Shown here: positions 16,201-25,587 of the stretch, one piece after another
Position numbering within the stretch: the first letter of the stretch is position 1
How the letters are laid out: each line of letters begins with the position of its first letter
Assembly (NCBI RefSeq): GCF_000429445.1
Contig: NZ_AUBW01000005.1
Location: 296,874-360,873 of the forward strand
Source of the DNA: Algoriphagus terrigena DSM 22685
GTDB taxonomy: Bacteria; Bacteroidota; Bacteroidia; Cytophagales; Cyclobacteriaceae
Length of the DNA stretch: 64,000 nt
Direction of reading: 5' to 3'
Notes under the pieces: model-generated
Database searches by the model: none
Told to the model about the DNA's origin: nothing
The model's input: the letters and a program-made list of their open reading frames with translations, nothing else
Translations under genes and position numbers: made by a program

Positions 16201-19200
16201 TTAGAAAGTGACATTAAGACCGGTGCTGATCACTCTAGCCTGAGGATAGTATTGTCCTGTGCTGTTGTTTGTTTCCGGATCATATACCTTCAACTTATCC
16301 CAAGTGAACAAGTTGATACCGTTTACATAAAGTCGCAGGTTTCTTACACCAACTTTTTCAGTAATATGGGCAGGGAAATTATAGCCCAGCTCAAAGTTCT
16401 TCAATCGGATGTAGTCTGAACTTCTGAACCAGTAGGTGTTTCCTCCAGAGTAATACTGATCACTTCTGTTGGCAATTCTAGGATCCACACTGCTTGGGTT
16501 GTCGATCGTCCATCTGTTTTCATAGATATCTAACAGATAGTTGCCGATGTTTCCAGACTCGCCTGCGCTAACATACTGTCTCGCGCCTGCGGCACCCTGG
16601 AACAGAACAGACAAGTCAAAATTCTTCCACGCCGCGTTTAGGTTAATCCCGCCTTGGAAGGTTGGAATGTCGTTGTTGTCCATTCGAACACGATCCTGTG
16701 GTGTGATCTTACCATCTCCGTCGTAATCCTGGTATCTCATATCACCGGGACGAAGGTTGTTGCTGATCGCCGTATAGTCAAGCGATTCGGAATCAATGTC
16801 TTCCTGGGTAGCAAATACGCCATCATATTGGTACACCAAGTTGGTATTCATCGGCTTTCCGGTAGACATCTGCCACTCCGGTGCTCCCGGAGCCTCATCC
16901 CAGTAGAGGATCTTGTTTTTGGCATAACCACCATTCACTGATGCAGAGAACGTGACAGGACCGAGGTTACCGCGGTAGCCAAGGTTCAAATCGAAGCCTT
17001 TGTTTTCAACCTCGCCGATGTTTTCAGCAGGAAGGATCAAACCGGTACTTTGAGGAACCGATGCGTTCTTTCTCCAAAGGATGTTGGTTCTCTTGTTATA
17101 AAACACATCAAACTCGAAGAAGATCTTACCCTGAAGGAATTGTCCTTCAAAACCCAAGTTGGTGTTGTTGGCAATCTCCCAAGTCACCCGGGTATTAGGA
17201 ATGCGGTTTTCAACCAGGGTCTTAACTTCTGTCCCATTTACAATGTAAGAACCGAATCCATACGTAGACAGGAACTGATACTCCTGCAATGACGCTCCGT
17301 TTTGCCCATCATGATCAAAGAAGATCTGGTCGTTACCCAACTGACCCCAAGATCCTCTGATCTTGAAGAAGTCAAAGGTCTTGCCCAGGGTGTTCTGCCA
17401 GAAGCTCTCGTCAGAAACCACCCAGCCCAACATCACTCCCGGGAAGAAGCCATAGCGGGTATCTTCAGGGAAGAGATAGGAACCGTCATATCTCCAAAGG
17501 AACTCTGCAAGATATTTCTCCTTATAGTTGTAAGACACCCGGCCGAAGTAGTTCAAACGAGCTCTCTCGTAAGCCCCACCGCCGTTGTTTTTTTCCAAGT
17601 CACCACCGGCAAACATCTGGTCGATAGCTGTAGACAAGAAGTATCTTCTAAAGGCATTGAAGTTATTGCTTTGGACAGTTTCTTTATTGAAACCTGCGAG
17701 CACATTTATGGTATGGTTATCTGCAATTACTTTGTCATAGGAAGCCACTGTACCCAAGAGAATGTTAAGGGTATTTTCGTTTTCCTCGAAAAGATTGGGA
17801 TCTGCCGGTCCTCTTTTGGAAGGAACCAAGACTGGAGTGACGCCATCTTCCTCAAAGCCTGAACCTAACTGGTACAAGGTCCAAGGGGTTTGCCATAGTT
17901 TTCGGAAGCGCATGGTCTTATCCACAGCCGCAGTTCCAGTGACCTTTAAGCCTTCCACCCCTGGGATCTTGATCTCCAAGGTACCATTGGTCTGGAAGTA
18001 ATCGCGGGTGTCACGATCGTAACCCGTCTGGTTGGTGGTGATCACGACCGGGTTTTCACCGTTTTCGATATCCGGTCCTGGACGGCCATCTGGCCAGAAA
18101 GCTGGCTGGTTGGGCTTACCACGCATCTGCATACGGAAGATCGATCCTGCACTACGCGTAGGGTAGAAGCGTCGCTCCTCACGTCCCATCAATCCAATAC
18201 CCACTTTGATGTATTTGTTGATGTTAGCATCCAGGTTCATCCGAATGTCATACTGTTTGAAGCCTGTAGCAGATTGTTTGTAGTAGCCATCCTGATCCTG
18301 GAAACCGATAGAGGTCATGTACTTGACATTGTCAGTACCGCCGACCAACTGTGCATTTATTCTCGTCTGTGGAGACCATTCCTTCAGCGTGGCATCATAC
18401 CAGTCGGTGTTGGGATAGAACCAAGGATCGGAGCCATTTCTATATAGTTCCAGTTCGTCAGGACTATAGGGAGCATTTCTAAGCTGGCCATTGGGACGAA
18501 GGTATTCGCCGTTGTTTTTGTAGGCCGCGTTAGCTGCATCCCATTCGTTGACTGGCAAGGCATATATATCCAGATCATTAAGCATTTCTGCATACTGAGA
18601 TGCATTGGCAAGATCCGGAACTACAGTAGGCTGAGCCCAGCCCTGATTGACTTGGAAAGTCAGCTCAGGCACGCCGCTTTTACCTCTCTTGGTAGTCACC
18701 AAGATGACACCGTTGGCAGCACGCGAACCGTAGATTGCAGCCGATGCATCTTTCAATACAGAGATGCTCTCGATGTCGTTTGGATTCAATCGGTCGATCC
18801 CGCCAGCACGTGCCGGAATTCCATCGATTACTATCAATGCATCGTTGTTACCCAGTGTATTGGAACCTCGGATACGGATCGATGATCCATCAGCCCCAGG
18901 CTCACCGCTTCTGTTGACCGCTACCACACCAGGCATACGGCCGGCGATGGAGTTGGAAAGGTTGACAGAAGGGGACTTGGCCAGTTCACCACCTTTTACA
19001 GTAGCTACGGAACCTGTGATGGTTTCCTTCTTTTGCTCACCGTATCCGACCACGATCACTTCTTCGAGTGATTTCGTATCAGGACCAAGTCTGATGTCAA
19101 GTTGGTTTTGAGAACCAACCACGACCTCTTGGGTAAGGAAGCCCACAAAGGAAAAGACCAGAACGGACTCATTAGATGGGACCGACATTTTAAATGCACC

Positions 19201-19389
19201 ATCCACATCGGTGACGGTACCTGTAGTGGTACCCTTGAGGATGATCGATACTCCGGGAAGCGGTAGATTATCCTCGCCGGATATAACAACTCCAGACACC
19301 TCCCGGGTCTGAGCCTGTGCAGTACCTAGATAGAGTAGGCACATCAAGAATGTCAGGCTGAATAGCCTCACATGAGTAGAGATTTTCAT
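16201..19389 (-). CDS. SusC/RagA family TonB-linked outer membrane transporter
   Basis: 1062 residues. Signal peptide, then a carboxypeptidase-D-like domain (about 30-115, VSGVVISGEDNLPLPGVS), a TonB box region (LEEVIVVGYG), the plug (about 120-230, IRIRGSNTLG, DGIPARAGG, LKDASAAIYGSRAANG, the family hallmark) and a long beta-barrel ending in VTF. It imports a ligand presented by the SusD partner using TonB energy. First gene of a seven-gene minus-strand run. No anti-sigma or sensor gene adjoins it, so the local regulator is not evident. Confidence 0.97.
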   Translation of the reverse strand: MKISTHVRLFSLTFLMCLLYLGTAQAQTREVSGVVISGEDNLPLPGVSIILKGTTTGTVTDVDGAFKMSVPSNESVLVFSFVGFLTQEVVVGSQNQLDIRLGPDTKSLEEVIVVGYGEQKKETITGSVATVKGGELAKSPSVNLSNSIAGRMPGVVAVNRSGEPGADGSSIRIRGSNTLGNNDALIVIDGIPARAGGIDRLNPNDIESISVLKDASAAIYGSRAANGVILVTTKRGKSGVPELTFQVNQGWAQPTVVPDLANASQYAEMLNDLDIYALPVNEWDAANAAYKNNGEYLRPNGQLRNAPYSPDELELYRNGSDPWFYPNTDWYDATLKEWSPQTRINAQLVGGTDNVKYMTSIGFQDQDGYYKQSATGFKQYDIRMNLDANINKYIKVGIGLMGREERRFYPTRSAGSIFRMQMRGKPNQPAFWPDGRPGPDIENGENPVVITTNQTGYDRDTRDYFQTNGTLEIKIPGVEGLKVTGTAAVDKTMRFRKLWQTPWTLYQLGSGFEEDGVTPVLVPSKRGPADPNLFEENENTLNILLGTVASYDKVIADNHTINVLAGFNKETVQSNNFNAFRRYFLSTAIDQMFAGGDLEKNNGGGAYERARLNYFGRVSYNYKEKYLAEFLWRYDGSYLFPEDTRYGFFPGVMLGWVVSDESFWQNTLGKTFDFFKIRGSWGQLGNDQIFFDHDGQNGASLQEYQFLSTYGFGSYIVNGTEVKTLVENRIPNTRVTWEIANNTNLGFEGQFLQGKIFFEFDVFYNKRTNILWRKNASVPQSTGLILPAENIGEVENKGFDLNLGYRGNLGPVTFSASVNGGYAKNKILYWDEAPGAPEWQMSTGKPMNTNLVYQYDGVFATQEDIDSESLDYTAISNNLRPGDMRYQDYDGDGKITPQDRVRMDNNDIPTFQGGINLNAAWKNFDLSVLFQGAAGARQYVSAGESGNIGNYLLDIYENRWTIDNPSSVDPRIANRSDQYYSGGNTYWFRSSDYIRLKNFELGYNFPAHITEKVGVRNLRLYVNGINLFTWDKLKVYDPETNNSTGQYYPQARVISTGLNVTF

Positions 19390-19650
19390 AGGCAGTTTTG
19401 GGTTAATGAAAATTAAACCACAATGTCAGCCATTTTTGGGCTAAATGCCTAACTGTTTACTGCCAAAAACCAACTGTATTCTGCTGCTTTAGTAAACGGA
19501 AAAGCAAATAGCCGCCTTTTATAAAGAAAAACAGGGAAACCGCATCCTGTAAATCCTAAAAAATGTTAACTTTTTTTCTTGCAAAATTTACTTTTTTTCG
19601 AGAACAGGAAAATCACCGAAACCTTCTTTCCTTGCCCGTAAGAGGAATAT
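19390..19650. other. AT-rich intergenic region upstream of susC
   Basis: 261 bases holding the susC leader and promoter region. I found no exact TAnnTTTG box on the minus strand and no clear palindrome. Poly-T tracts lie near 19565-19605. Nothing else is supported. Confidence 0.4.
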
Positions 19651-20304
19651 TTAAAGTCTTTTCACCACCTCTTTCTTTGGAATTTTGACCGACCACATCC
19701 CCCGCAGATCTCCGACTTTGTGGCCGATCGCTTTGTCATCCGGATAGAGTTCCCCCAGCTTTTTGAAGGTACTTTCATCCAATTCTTTTCCAGCCTCTCC
19801 ATGACAGCTCAAACAAAACCCGCTGGGAATCACGATGGGTTTGGTATATAAGAATACGTCGCCACCCGATATCTTCTGGATATTTGGGTCACTTTTCCCA
19901 CCGCTTTCCGCGGTGTATTCATAGGCCTCCAAGATTTCCTTTTCTTCCCCTGTGGGCAGGCTTTGCGGATTTCGGTTGCTATTGGATACCCGTCGGATCT
20001 CGACGCCGTAGGTTTCGCCAACTTCACCCACGAGCGACAAGGCATTGACATTGCAGAATTCCAAAGCCTCCGCGGTACCTTTTTCTTCAATGGCCTTTTG
20101 CAAGGCTGCCATCAACTGGGCTTGCGCTTCGTTTGTGATCGAATCGCCCCAAATCATTGCCTCCTCAATGATCTCGACCTCCGTCAGGCGTTTCACTTCC
20201 ATCGACTCATTTACCTGCTCAAAGGTCTCCTTGGATATTCTATCCCGGGGTTCGCAGGACGACAATGAAATGGATGCTACGAGGATGGTTATGATTTTTT
20301 TCAT
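19651..20304 (-). CDS. DUF3365 (Tll0287-like) heme-binding lipoprotein
   Basis: 217 residues. Lipobox LSSC at about 14-17. The body matches the Tll0287-like/DUF3365 sensor domain: ALEFCNVNAL, EIRRVSNSNRNPQ and a c-type heme motif CLSCHG near 170, then a PxDKAIGHKxGDLRGMWSV end typical of the family. It is probably a periplasmic heme protein sensing redox state or small ligands, or an electron carrier. The start codon abuts copy C of the dispersed repeat. It is monocistronic; the next minus-strand gene is susC, 261 bases downstream. Confidence 0.9.
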   Translation of the reverse strand: MKKIITILVASISLSSCEPRDRISKETFEQVNESMEVKRLTEVEIIEEAMIWGDSITNEAQAQLMAALQKAIEEKGTAEALEFCNVNALSLVGEVGETYGVEIRRVSNSNRNPQSLPTGEEKEILEAYEYTAESGGKSDPNIQKISGGDVFLYTKPIVIPSGFCLSCHGEAGKELDESTFKKLGELYPDDKAIGHKVGDLRGMWSVKIPKKEVVKRL

Positions 20305-20430
20305 CTGTTTATAATTTGTTTTTAGCGGTCAGATAGCCTGTCCCGATCCGCCGCGGCGGATCGGGAGAATCTTGGTTAATAGTCATACCCCTGTGTGAGA
20401 AGCATTTCTCATGGGTATTTCATGGCATTA
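20305..20430 (-). repeat. Dispersed start-codon-abutting repeat, copy C, with GC palindrome and extra hairpin
   Basis: Adjacent to the ATG at 20304 it carries the AAAACAAATTATAA end shared with copy A. The 26-base palindrome at 20341-20366 has core CCGCCGCGGCGG flanked by TCCCGAT and ATCGGGA. Farther out (about 20385-20420) is another inverted repeat with ATACCC/GGGTAT outer arms and TGAGAA/TTCTCA inner arms. Confidence 0.7.
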
Positions 20431-20557
20431 TCAATTAAACCATAAATTTATCATGCTATTTAAGAATTCAGGTGAAAGCGATTGATTATCTTAAAACCGT
20501 GTCTCCACTTTCCGACAAATTACATTCTCGCCCAAGCAGCTTTTGTTTTCATAAAAT

Positions 20558-23371
20558 ATGAAGAGACTCCTGTCTGTTTTTCTTTTTTTCCTGCTCATCT
20601 CATCAGATGCTGTCACTCAGACCTTAACCCGCATGCAAAGCTGGGGGCTCGATTTCGAATCAATCACATGGAGAAATGCCCAAGAAGGCATCGTGGTAGG
20701 GGAAAGGCTTATCGTCCTGACAAGCGACGGAGGAGCCACCTGGGAAGAGGTCTTGCAAAAGTTCGACACGAGGTTCTATGATGTTGTCTTTGTTGGAGAA
20801 GGCAAGGCCGTCGCTGTCGGCGACAGCGGTGCCATCTACCTCACAGGCGACGGGGGCAGAAGTTGGCAGAAGAAGGAATCAGGAACTCAAAACACCCTGC
20901 TCAGCATCGCAAAACTTTCCGATTCCCTCCTTTTCGCAGTAGGTGAAAAGGGGGAAATCGTGAGCTCCACAGATTCCGGCGAAACCTGGAAAAAGGTATC
21001 CAGCGGAACTGCTCTCCGGCTGAACGAAATCACTTTTTCAAATGAAAATACCGGATTCATCGCGGCAGACGGGGGAAAAATTCTAAAATCAACAGACAAA
21101 GGGAATACCTGGGCCCTTTCGGGTCTTGCTCAAAGCGACGCCCTGTATGGGATCGCCTTTTCGAGCGAGTCGATAGGCTATGCTGTTGGTGAAAACGGCC
21201 TTTTCGTCAAAACCGTGGACGGCGGATCGACTTGGCCAGTATTGAACTCCACCACCACCAATACGCTGCGGAAGGTCGCCATCAGTCCACTGGATGCGAG
21301 GATAGTCACCGCAGCAGGTGATTTGGCAACTATGGTCAGAACCGCCAACTCGGGAACATCATTTACCAAACGCAGTCTCGGTGCTGGCAATATCCGAAAC
21401 CTCAAGTCCATCGCATTTATACCCGGTAGCAATCTCGCTTCGACAATAGGTCAAGACGGCTACCTCAGCAACTCCGGCAATGCTGGAACGAGCTGGACGC
21501 AAAAACTGGCTGGGATCAGAAACAACTTTACAAGTGCAGATTTCAAAAATGTAAACACCGGATATATCGCAGGAGAAAGGGGAGGGTTGTTCGTCACTAC
21601 CAATGGTGCAACTACCTTGGTCAATCGCTCTCTACCTGAGTCTATCCTCATCCATACCATCGACTTTTGGAACACCTCATTTGGCTATGCCGGATCACAA
21701 AGCGGAAAGATCTACCGCACTTCAAATTCCGGTACCGTCTGGACTCCAGTTTTTAATCCTGCGGACCGGAGTGTTACAGGATTTTACCTTTTTGCCCCAT
21801 CTACGGTTTATCTCACAGGCTCCCAAGGATATATTTCCCGGTCTTCAGACTCAGGTGTAACCTGGGATCAAACCGTGGTATCCAATACTACAGAAAATCT
21901 CAAAGACCTTACCTTCTTTGACAATGACAATGGATTTGCGGTGGGGGACAGCGGACAAATAAGTTGGACCTTTGGAGGGAATATGTGGGAGACCATCCCA
22001 AAGGTAACGGAACAAAATCTAAACGCACTGGCTAAGATCGACACAAGCCAGGCGATTGTAGTAGGCGATGGCGGAATCATCCTAAAAACAAACGACAAGG
22101 CCAAAACATGGAAAAAGATCGAATCCGGCACGGACAAAGACCTCAAGTCCGTTGATTTCTTTGGCAAGAATAACGGCTTTGTGGCAGGTGAGGACGGGTT
22201 GGCAATGGTCACAGTCGACGGTGGAGAAACTTGGAGGCCAATCGTCACAGGAACCCTCCGAAGTCTGAATGCGGTGAGTGCGGGCACGGATCAAAAGGCC
22301 TATTTCGTCGGAGAGGATGGCACTATCCTTTCATTTATCTGCTCACCTCCGACGGGTAGCTTGGGCGAAATTATGGGCGATTCCCAAAGCTGTCTGGTCA
22401 ACAAATCCTATTCAGTGTCGGGACTTCCACAGGCCGGATCCACTATTGCCTGGCGGGTGGACGGAGGTGAGATTATCTCCGGCCAAGGAACCAGCCAAAT
22501 CGAAGTCAAGTGGACGACCGCAGGCAGGAACGCCGTTCTCGTCAGCCGATCCAATTTCTGCGGAACCGGAGAGACATCGGCCAAGGAAGTTCAAGTCACG
22601 TCTTTACCGCCTGTAAATGTATCGATAGAGGGAGAAGGGACTGTGTGCCAGGAGGTTCCCTATACTTATTCCTTGCCCAATATTGAAGGAGTCACTTACG
22701 CGTGGACAGTCAGCGACGGACAGATCACCAAAGGACAGGGCACTCATGTGGTAGAAGTCCTTTGGAATCAAGAAGGCACCCAACAGATCACCGTCAAGCA
22801 AGAAAACTACTGCGGAGCTGCCGAGTCGATTGTAAAGGCGATCGCGGTGAATTCGGCACCCCAAGCTCCCGTGTCCATTGCCGGTGAGGCAAGGGTCGGA
22901 CTGGGTGGGCAGACTTATGAGATCGAATCCATTCCCGGGCTGAACTACCGATGGGCCGTAAGCGGCGACGGCGGCAAGATCCTGTCCGGCCAGGGAACTG
23001 GAAGGGTGGTAGTTGTGTGGGAAAAGGAGGGAGATTTTGAACTTTCGGTGGAAGCCCAAAACGAGTGTGGCTTCAGCACGAAGCGAACCCTTGCGGTGAA
23101 CGTGAATATTATTACGGCACTGGAGCCACTCGACGAAGGAAACCTGAAGATCTATCCAAACCCAAGTTCAGGAAACCTGACGATCACTTCAACTTCACTC
23201 GATTCTTGGGCAAGCCTCTCGGTATTCAATTCCCTCGGGCAATTGGTGGAAACGCTTCCGATAGCATCCGGCCAAGGCGAGATCTATCTACAAGGGCTCC
23301 CGAAAGGCCTTCTCGTAGTTAAGCTAGAGGGCAAAAATGGTGTCCTGTCCAAAAAGGTCTTGGTGAGGTAG
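20558..23371 (+). CDS. Type IX secreted protein with YCF48 propeller and PKD-like domains
   Basis: 937 residues. Signal peptide (about 1-20), then YCF48-type repeats across about 25-595 with recurring SDGGATW, DSGETW, DKGNTW and VDGGETW signatures, enough for one or two propellers. Residues about 600-855 form three PKD-like or Ig-like repeats (each with I-SGQGT or KGQGT and a W strand). The last 75 residues are a type A type IX sorting domain: IYPNPSSGNLTI and a final LPKGLLVVKLEGKNGVLSKKVLVR-type strand pair. Exported to the surface or medium; its partner is unknown. The only YCF48 relative nearby is at 6592-7596. Confidence 0.9.
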   Translation: MKRLLSVFLFFLLISSDAVTQTLTRMQSWGLDFESITWRNAQEGIVVGERLIVLTSDGGATWEEVLQKFDTRFYDVVFVGEGKAVAVGDSGAIYLTGDGGRSWQKKESGTQNTLLSIAKLSDSLLFAVGEKGEIVSSTDSGETWKKVSSGTALRLNEITFSNENTGFIAADGGKILKSTDKGNTWALSGLAQSDALYGIAFSSESIGYAVGENGLFVKTVDGGSTWPVLNSTTTNTLRKVAISPLDARIVTAAGDLATMVRTANSGTSFTKRSLGAGNIRNLKSIAFIPGSNLASTIGQDGYLSNSGNAGTSWTQKLAGIRNNFTSADFKNVNTGYIAGERGGLFVTTNGATTLVNRSLPESILIHTIDFWNTSFGYAGSQSGKIYRTSNSGTVWTPVFNPADRSVTGFYLFAPSTVYLTGSQGYISRSSDSGVTWDQTVVSNTTENLKDLTFFDNDNGFAVGDSGQISWTFGGNMWETIPKVTEQNLNALAKIDTSQAIVVGDGGIILKTNDKAKTWKKIESGTDKDLKSVDFFGKNNGFVAGEDGLAMVTVDGGETWRPIVTGTLRSLNAVSAGTDQKAYFVGEDGTILSFICSPPTGSLGEIMGDSQSCLVNKSYSVSGLPQAGSTIAWRVDGGEIISGQGTSQIEVKWTTAGRNAVLVSRSNFCGTGETSAKEVQVTSLPPVNVSIEGEGTVCQEVPYTYSLPNIEGVTYAWTVSDGQITKGQGTHVVEVLWNQEGTQQITVKQENYCGAAESIVKAIAVNSAPQAPVSIAGEARVGLGGQTYEIESIPGLNYRWAVSGDGGKILSGQGTGRVVVVWEKEGDFELSVEAQNECGFSTKRTLAVNVNIITALEPLDEGNLKIYPNPSSGNLTITSTSLDSWASLSVFNSLGQLVETLPIASGQGEIYLQGLPKGLLVVKLEGKNGVLSKKVLVR

Positions 23372-23538
23372 CGTGAGAAAAACTGACCCACGGTCCTTGA
23401 AAGCAATCTCTGTGGAAATCTGTGTCTTTTTCTGCTGAGATCTGCGGGAAAGGGAAAAATAGAAGACTTTCAGACAAAAAATAGAACACGTCGGTTTCCC
23501 GAGAAGCAATACCACCGAACTTCAAAAAAAAGCGAAGC

Positions 23539-24063
23539 TTATGCTTCGTCCCGGATCATCACATACTGGAATACGTCCCCGATAGTCCCTCTCTTAATGT
23601 AGGCTCTTTTCAGGATGGCCTCCGGGATAAATCCGGCTTTCTCCAAGACACTCATGGATTCTCCATTGAAGTCATATACCTGCGCGTAGATTCGTTGGAT
23701 ATCGAATTTATCGAAGATGTATCTGGTGTAGAGCTTGACTGCCTCGGTGGCAATGCCCTTTCCCCAAAAAGGCTCACCCACCCAAAAACCCAACTCCATG
23801 TTGGTTCTGAGTTCGTCTTTACCCCGGTCACATCCGATCGATCCGGCCAGTTTCCCTTCAAATTCGATGGCAAAATTTTGAGGAGGATTGAATTTCTGGT
23901 TGTGTTCGATCCAATGTCTCGCATCATGAATCGTGTAAGGCTGGGGGTAGCTGTCCCTGAGATTCATGGCGATCTTGGGATTGTTGGCAAGAGGATAGAG
24001 CGAATGAAAGTGTGACTCGCTCCATGTGACTAGATTAATTTCTCTTTCTCCTGCTATAATCAT
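23539..24063 (-). CDS. GNAT N-acetyltransferase, RimJ/RimL-like
   Basis: 174 residues, single GNAT domain of the RimJ/RimL/SpeG type that transfers acetyl from acetyl-CoA to an amine. Seen: NMELGFWVGEPFWGKGIATEA (split between strand 4 and the pyrophosphate-binding loop G-x-G-x-A), then a C-terminal NGESMSVLEKAGF block and a final strand with GDVFQY. The acceptor cannot be told from sequence. It sits alone between the type IX protein and prfA; the 167 bases before it hold only a short hairpin near 23528-23545 (GAAGC/GCTTC). Confidence 0.9.
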   Translation of the reverse strand: MIIAGEREINLVTWSESHFHSLYPLANNPKIAMNLRDSYPQPYTIHDARHWIEHNQKFNPPQNFAIEFEGKLAGSIGCDRGKDELRTNMELGFWVGEPFWGKGIATEAVKLYTRYIFDKFDIQRIYAQVYDFNGESMSVLEKAGFIPEAILKRAYIKRGTIGDVFQYVMIRDEA

Positions 24064-24147
24064 AAAAACGCTTGGGTTATTTCTAAGCTCGGGCTTTTTA
24101 TCCCTTCAATATACCTTCTAAATTCAATCTTGCAAAGCATGTTCCAA

Positions 24148-25221
24148 TTACTCGATGCCGCCCGCCTGCATCTTTTCGAGGTTTTCGGCCATACGCAGCG
24201 CGGAGATAAACTCCTCGATGGCCCCATTCATCACCTCGGGTAGGTTATAGACTGTTTTGTTGATCCGATGGTCGGTGACACGTGACTGGGGATAGTTGTA
24301 GGTTCTGATTTTGTCAGAGCGGTCCCCGCTGCCTACCATGGATCTCCGCTGAGCGCCAACGGCATCGTTGTGCTTGGCAAGCTCAATCTCATAAAGTCTG
24401 GATCTCAAAACCTTAAGCGCTTTTTCAAAGTTTTTGATCTGGGATTTTTCGTCTTGACATGTTACGATCAGGCCTGAAGGGTTGTGGGTCAGCCGAACAG
24501 CGGAATAAGTCGTGTTGACTGACTGACCGCCCGGACCGGATGAGCAATAGGTATCCTTACGGATGTCATTCATGTCCAGATGCACCTCAACTTCGTCCAT
24601 TTCGGGGAGCACTGCCACAGAAGCTGCGGAAGTATGCACGCGTCCCTGCGATTCGGTGGCTGGCACCCGCTGCACGCGATGCACGCCGGATTCGTATTTT
24701 AGCATGCCATATACATCCGCACCGGAGACAGTGGCAATGATTTCTTTGTAACCTCCCGCCGAGCCGAAGGTCAAATCCAGGACCGTCAATCTCCAACCCT
24801 GAATCTCGCAAAACCGCTCATACATCCGGAACAGATCTCCTGCAAAGATCGCGGCTTCGTCGCCACCGGTTCCCCCTCGGATTTCGAGGATACAGTCCTT
24901 GGAGTCATTGGGGTCTTTGGGGATGAGCAGTTGTTTTAGATCTTCCTCCAGCCCTTCCTTTCGATCCCGGAGCTCGTCCAATTCCGCCTTGGCCATCTCC
25001 CGAAACTCAGGATCTTTCTCCTTTTCCAGGATCTCTTTTGAGCTGTCGATGTTCTGCATGACGAGCTTGTATTCGTCAAAAGCGGCCACGATTTTCTCGA
25101 GATCTTTATACTCTTTGCTAAGCTTGGTGTATTTGCTCATGTCGGACATGGAGTCCGGCAGGATAATGAGTTGGCCTACTTCTTCGAAACGATCTTTGAG
25201 CGCCTGTAATTTGTCCAGCAT
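24148..25221 (-). CDS. prfA: Peptide chain release factor 1
   Basis: 357 residues, full length. Recognises UAA and UAG and triggers peptide release. Seen: the class-specific P-A-T tripeptide at 187-189 (the PxT codon-reading motif of RF1, against SPF in RF2) and the catalytic GGQ at 231-233 with flanking [10 protein letters not shown]. The start ATG at 25219-25221 gives the usual coiled-coil N-terminus. An exact -7 box (TACTTTTG) ends 19 bases upstream. No prmC methyltransferase adjoins it. Confidence 0.98.
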   Translation of the reverse strand: MLDKLQALKDRFEEVGQLIILPDSMSDMSKYTKLSKEYKDLEKIVAAFDEYKLVMQNIDSSKEILEKEKDPEFREMAKAELDELRDRKEGLEEDLKQLLIPKDPNDSKDCILEIRGGTGGDEAAIFAGDLFRMYERFCEIQGWRLTVLDLTFGSAGGYKEIIATVSGADVYGMLKYESGVHRVQRVPATESQGRVHTSAASVAVLPEMDEVEVHLDMNDIRKDTYCSSGPGGQSVNTTYSAVRLTHNPSGLIVTCQDEKSQIKNFEKALKVLRSRLYEIELAKHNDAVGAQRRSMVGSGDRSDKIRTYNYPQSRVTDHRINKTVYNLPEVMNGAIEEFISALRMAENLEKMQAGGIE

Positions 25222-25240
25222 GGGTGTTTTCTTCGCTGCG

Positions 25241-25248
25241 CAAAAGTA
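25241..25248 (-). promoter_or_regulatory. -7 box of prfA promoter
   Basis: On the minus strand this reads TACTTTTG, an exact TAnnTTTG match 19 bases before the prfA ATG. The -33 element is not clear. Confidence 0.5.
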
Positions 25249-25332
25249 AGGATTTTATCGGCTGGGTAGTGGTGATTTGTGAAGTTGTACCTTTGTTTGT
25301 AGCGACGTGATTTGAAAATCCGTCCACTGAGT

Positions 25333-25566
25333 ATGAGAAAATTGCCTGTCCTTCTATTCTTTGGTTCTCTATTTATCTTTTCACACTGTGAAGAAGAAAA
25401 TATTCCGGAAAATTGTATCGATTCAGAAAGGATCACTTCAGGACCCTGTACTTTAGACTACACTCCGGTTTGCGGATGTGATGGCAAAACCTATGGAAAT
25501 GCCTGCACGGCCGATCGCTCTGGGGTAATATCTTGGACGCCCGGGGCCTGTAACAAAAAAGACTGA
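25333..25566 (+). CDS. Kazal-type protease-inhibitor lipoprotein
   Basis: 77 residues from the ATG at 25333 (an earlier in-frame TTG at 25312 is less likely). Lipoprotein signal with lipobox FSHC and Cys19, followed by one Kazal domain: C-x-x-...-GPC, PVCGCDGKTYGNAC and a final C, giving six domain cysteines. Kazal domains inhibit serine proteases by a loop before the second half; here anchored at the cell envelope, perhaps guarding against host or neighbour proteases. TACCTTTG at 25288-25295 is a possible -7 box. Its stop lies inside the terminator of the convergent glmS. Confidence 0.88.
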   Translation: MRKLPVLLFFGSLFIFSHCEEENIPENCIDSERITSGPCTLDYTPVCGCDGKTYGNACTADRSGVISWTPGACNKKD

Positions 25567-25581
25567 CATTTCTGCCAGTCT
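25554..25581 (-). terminator. glmS terminator overlapping the Kazal gene end
   Basis: Minus strand: AGACTG pairs with CAGTCT around a 10-base loop, followed by TTTTTTG. The stop codon of the plus-strand Kazal gene (25564-25566) lies in the stem. Confidence 0.7.
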
Positions 25582-25587
25582 CTTGAT

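Noticed and set aside
19390..19650. Regulatory RNA or riboswitch upstream of susC
   Set aside because: The region is AT-rich and no stable paired structure or known riboswitch core could be seen.
23395..23460. Repeat-like stretch with ATCTGTGGAAATCTGTG and ATCTGCGGG
   Set aside because: It resembles a sequence often seen between genes in Bacteroidota, but a second copy was not found in this window and no clear fold was visible.
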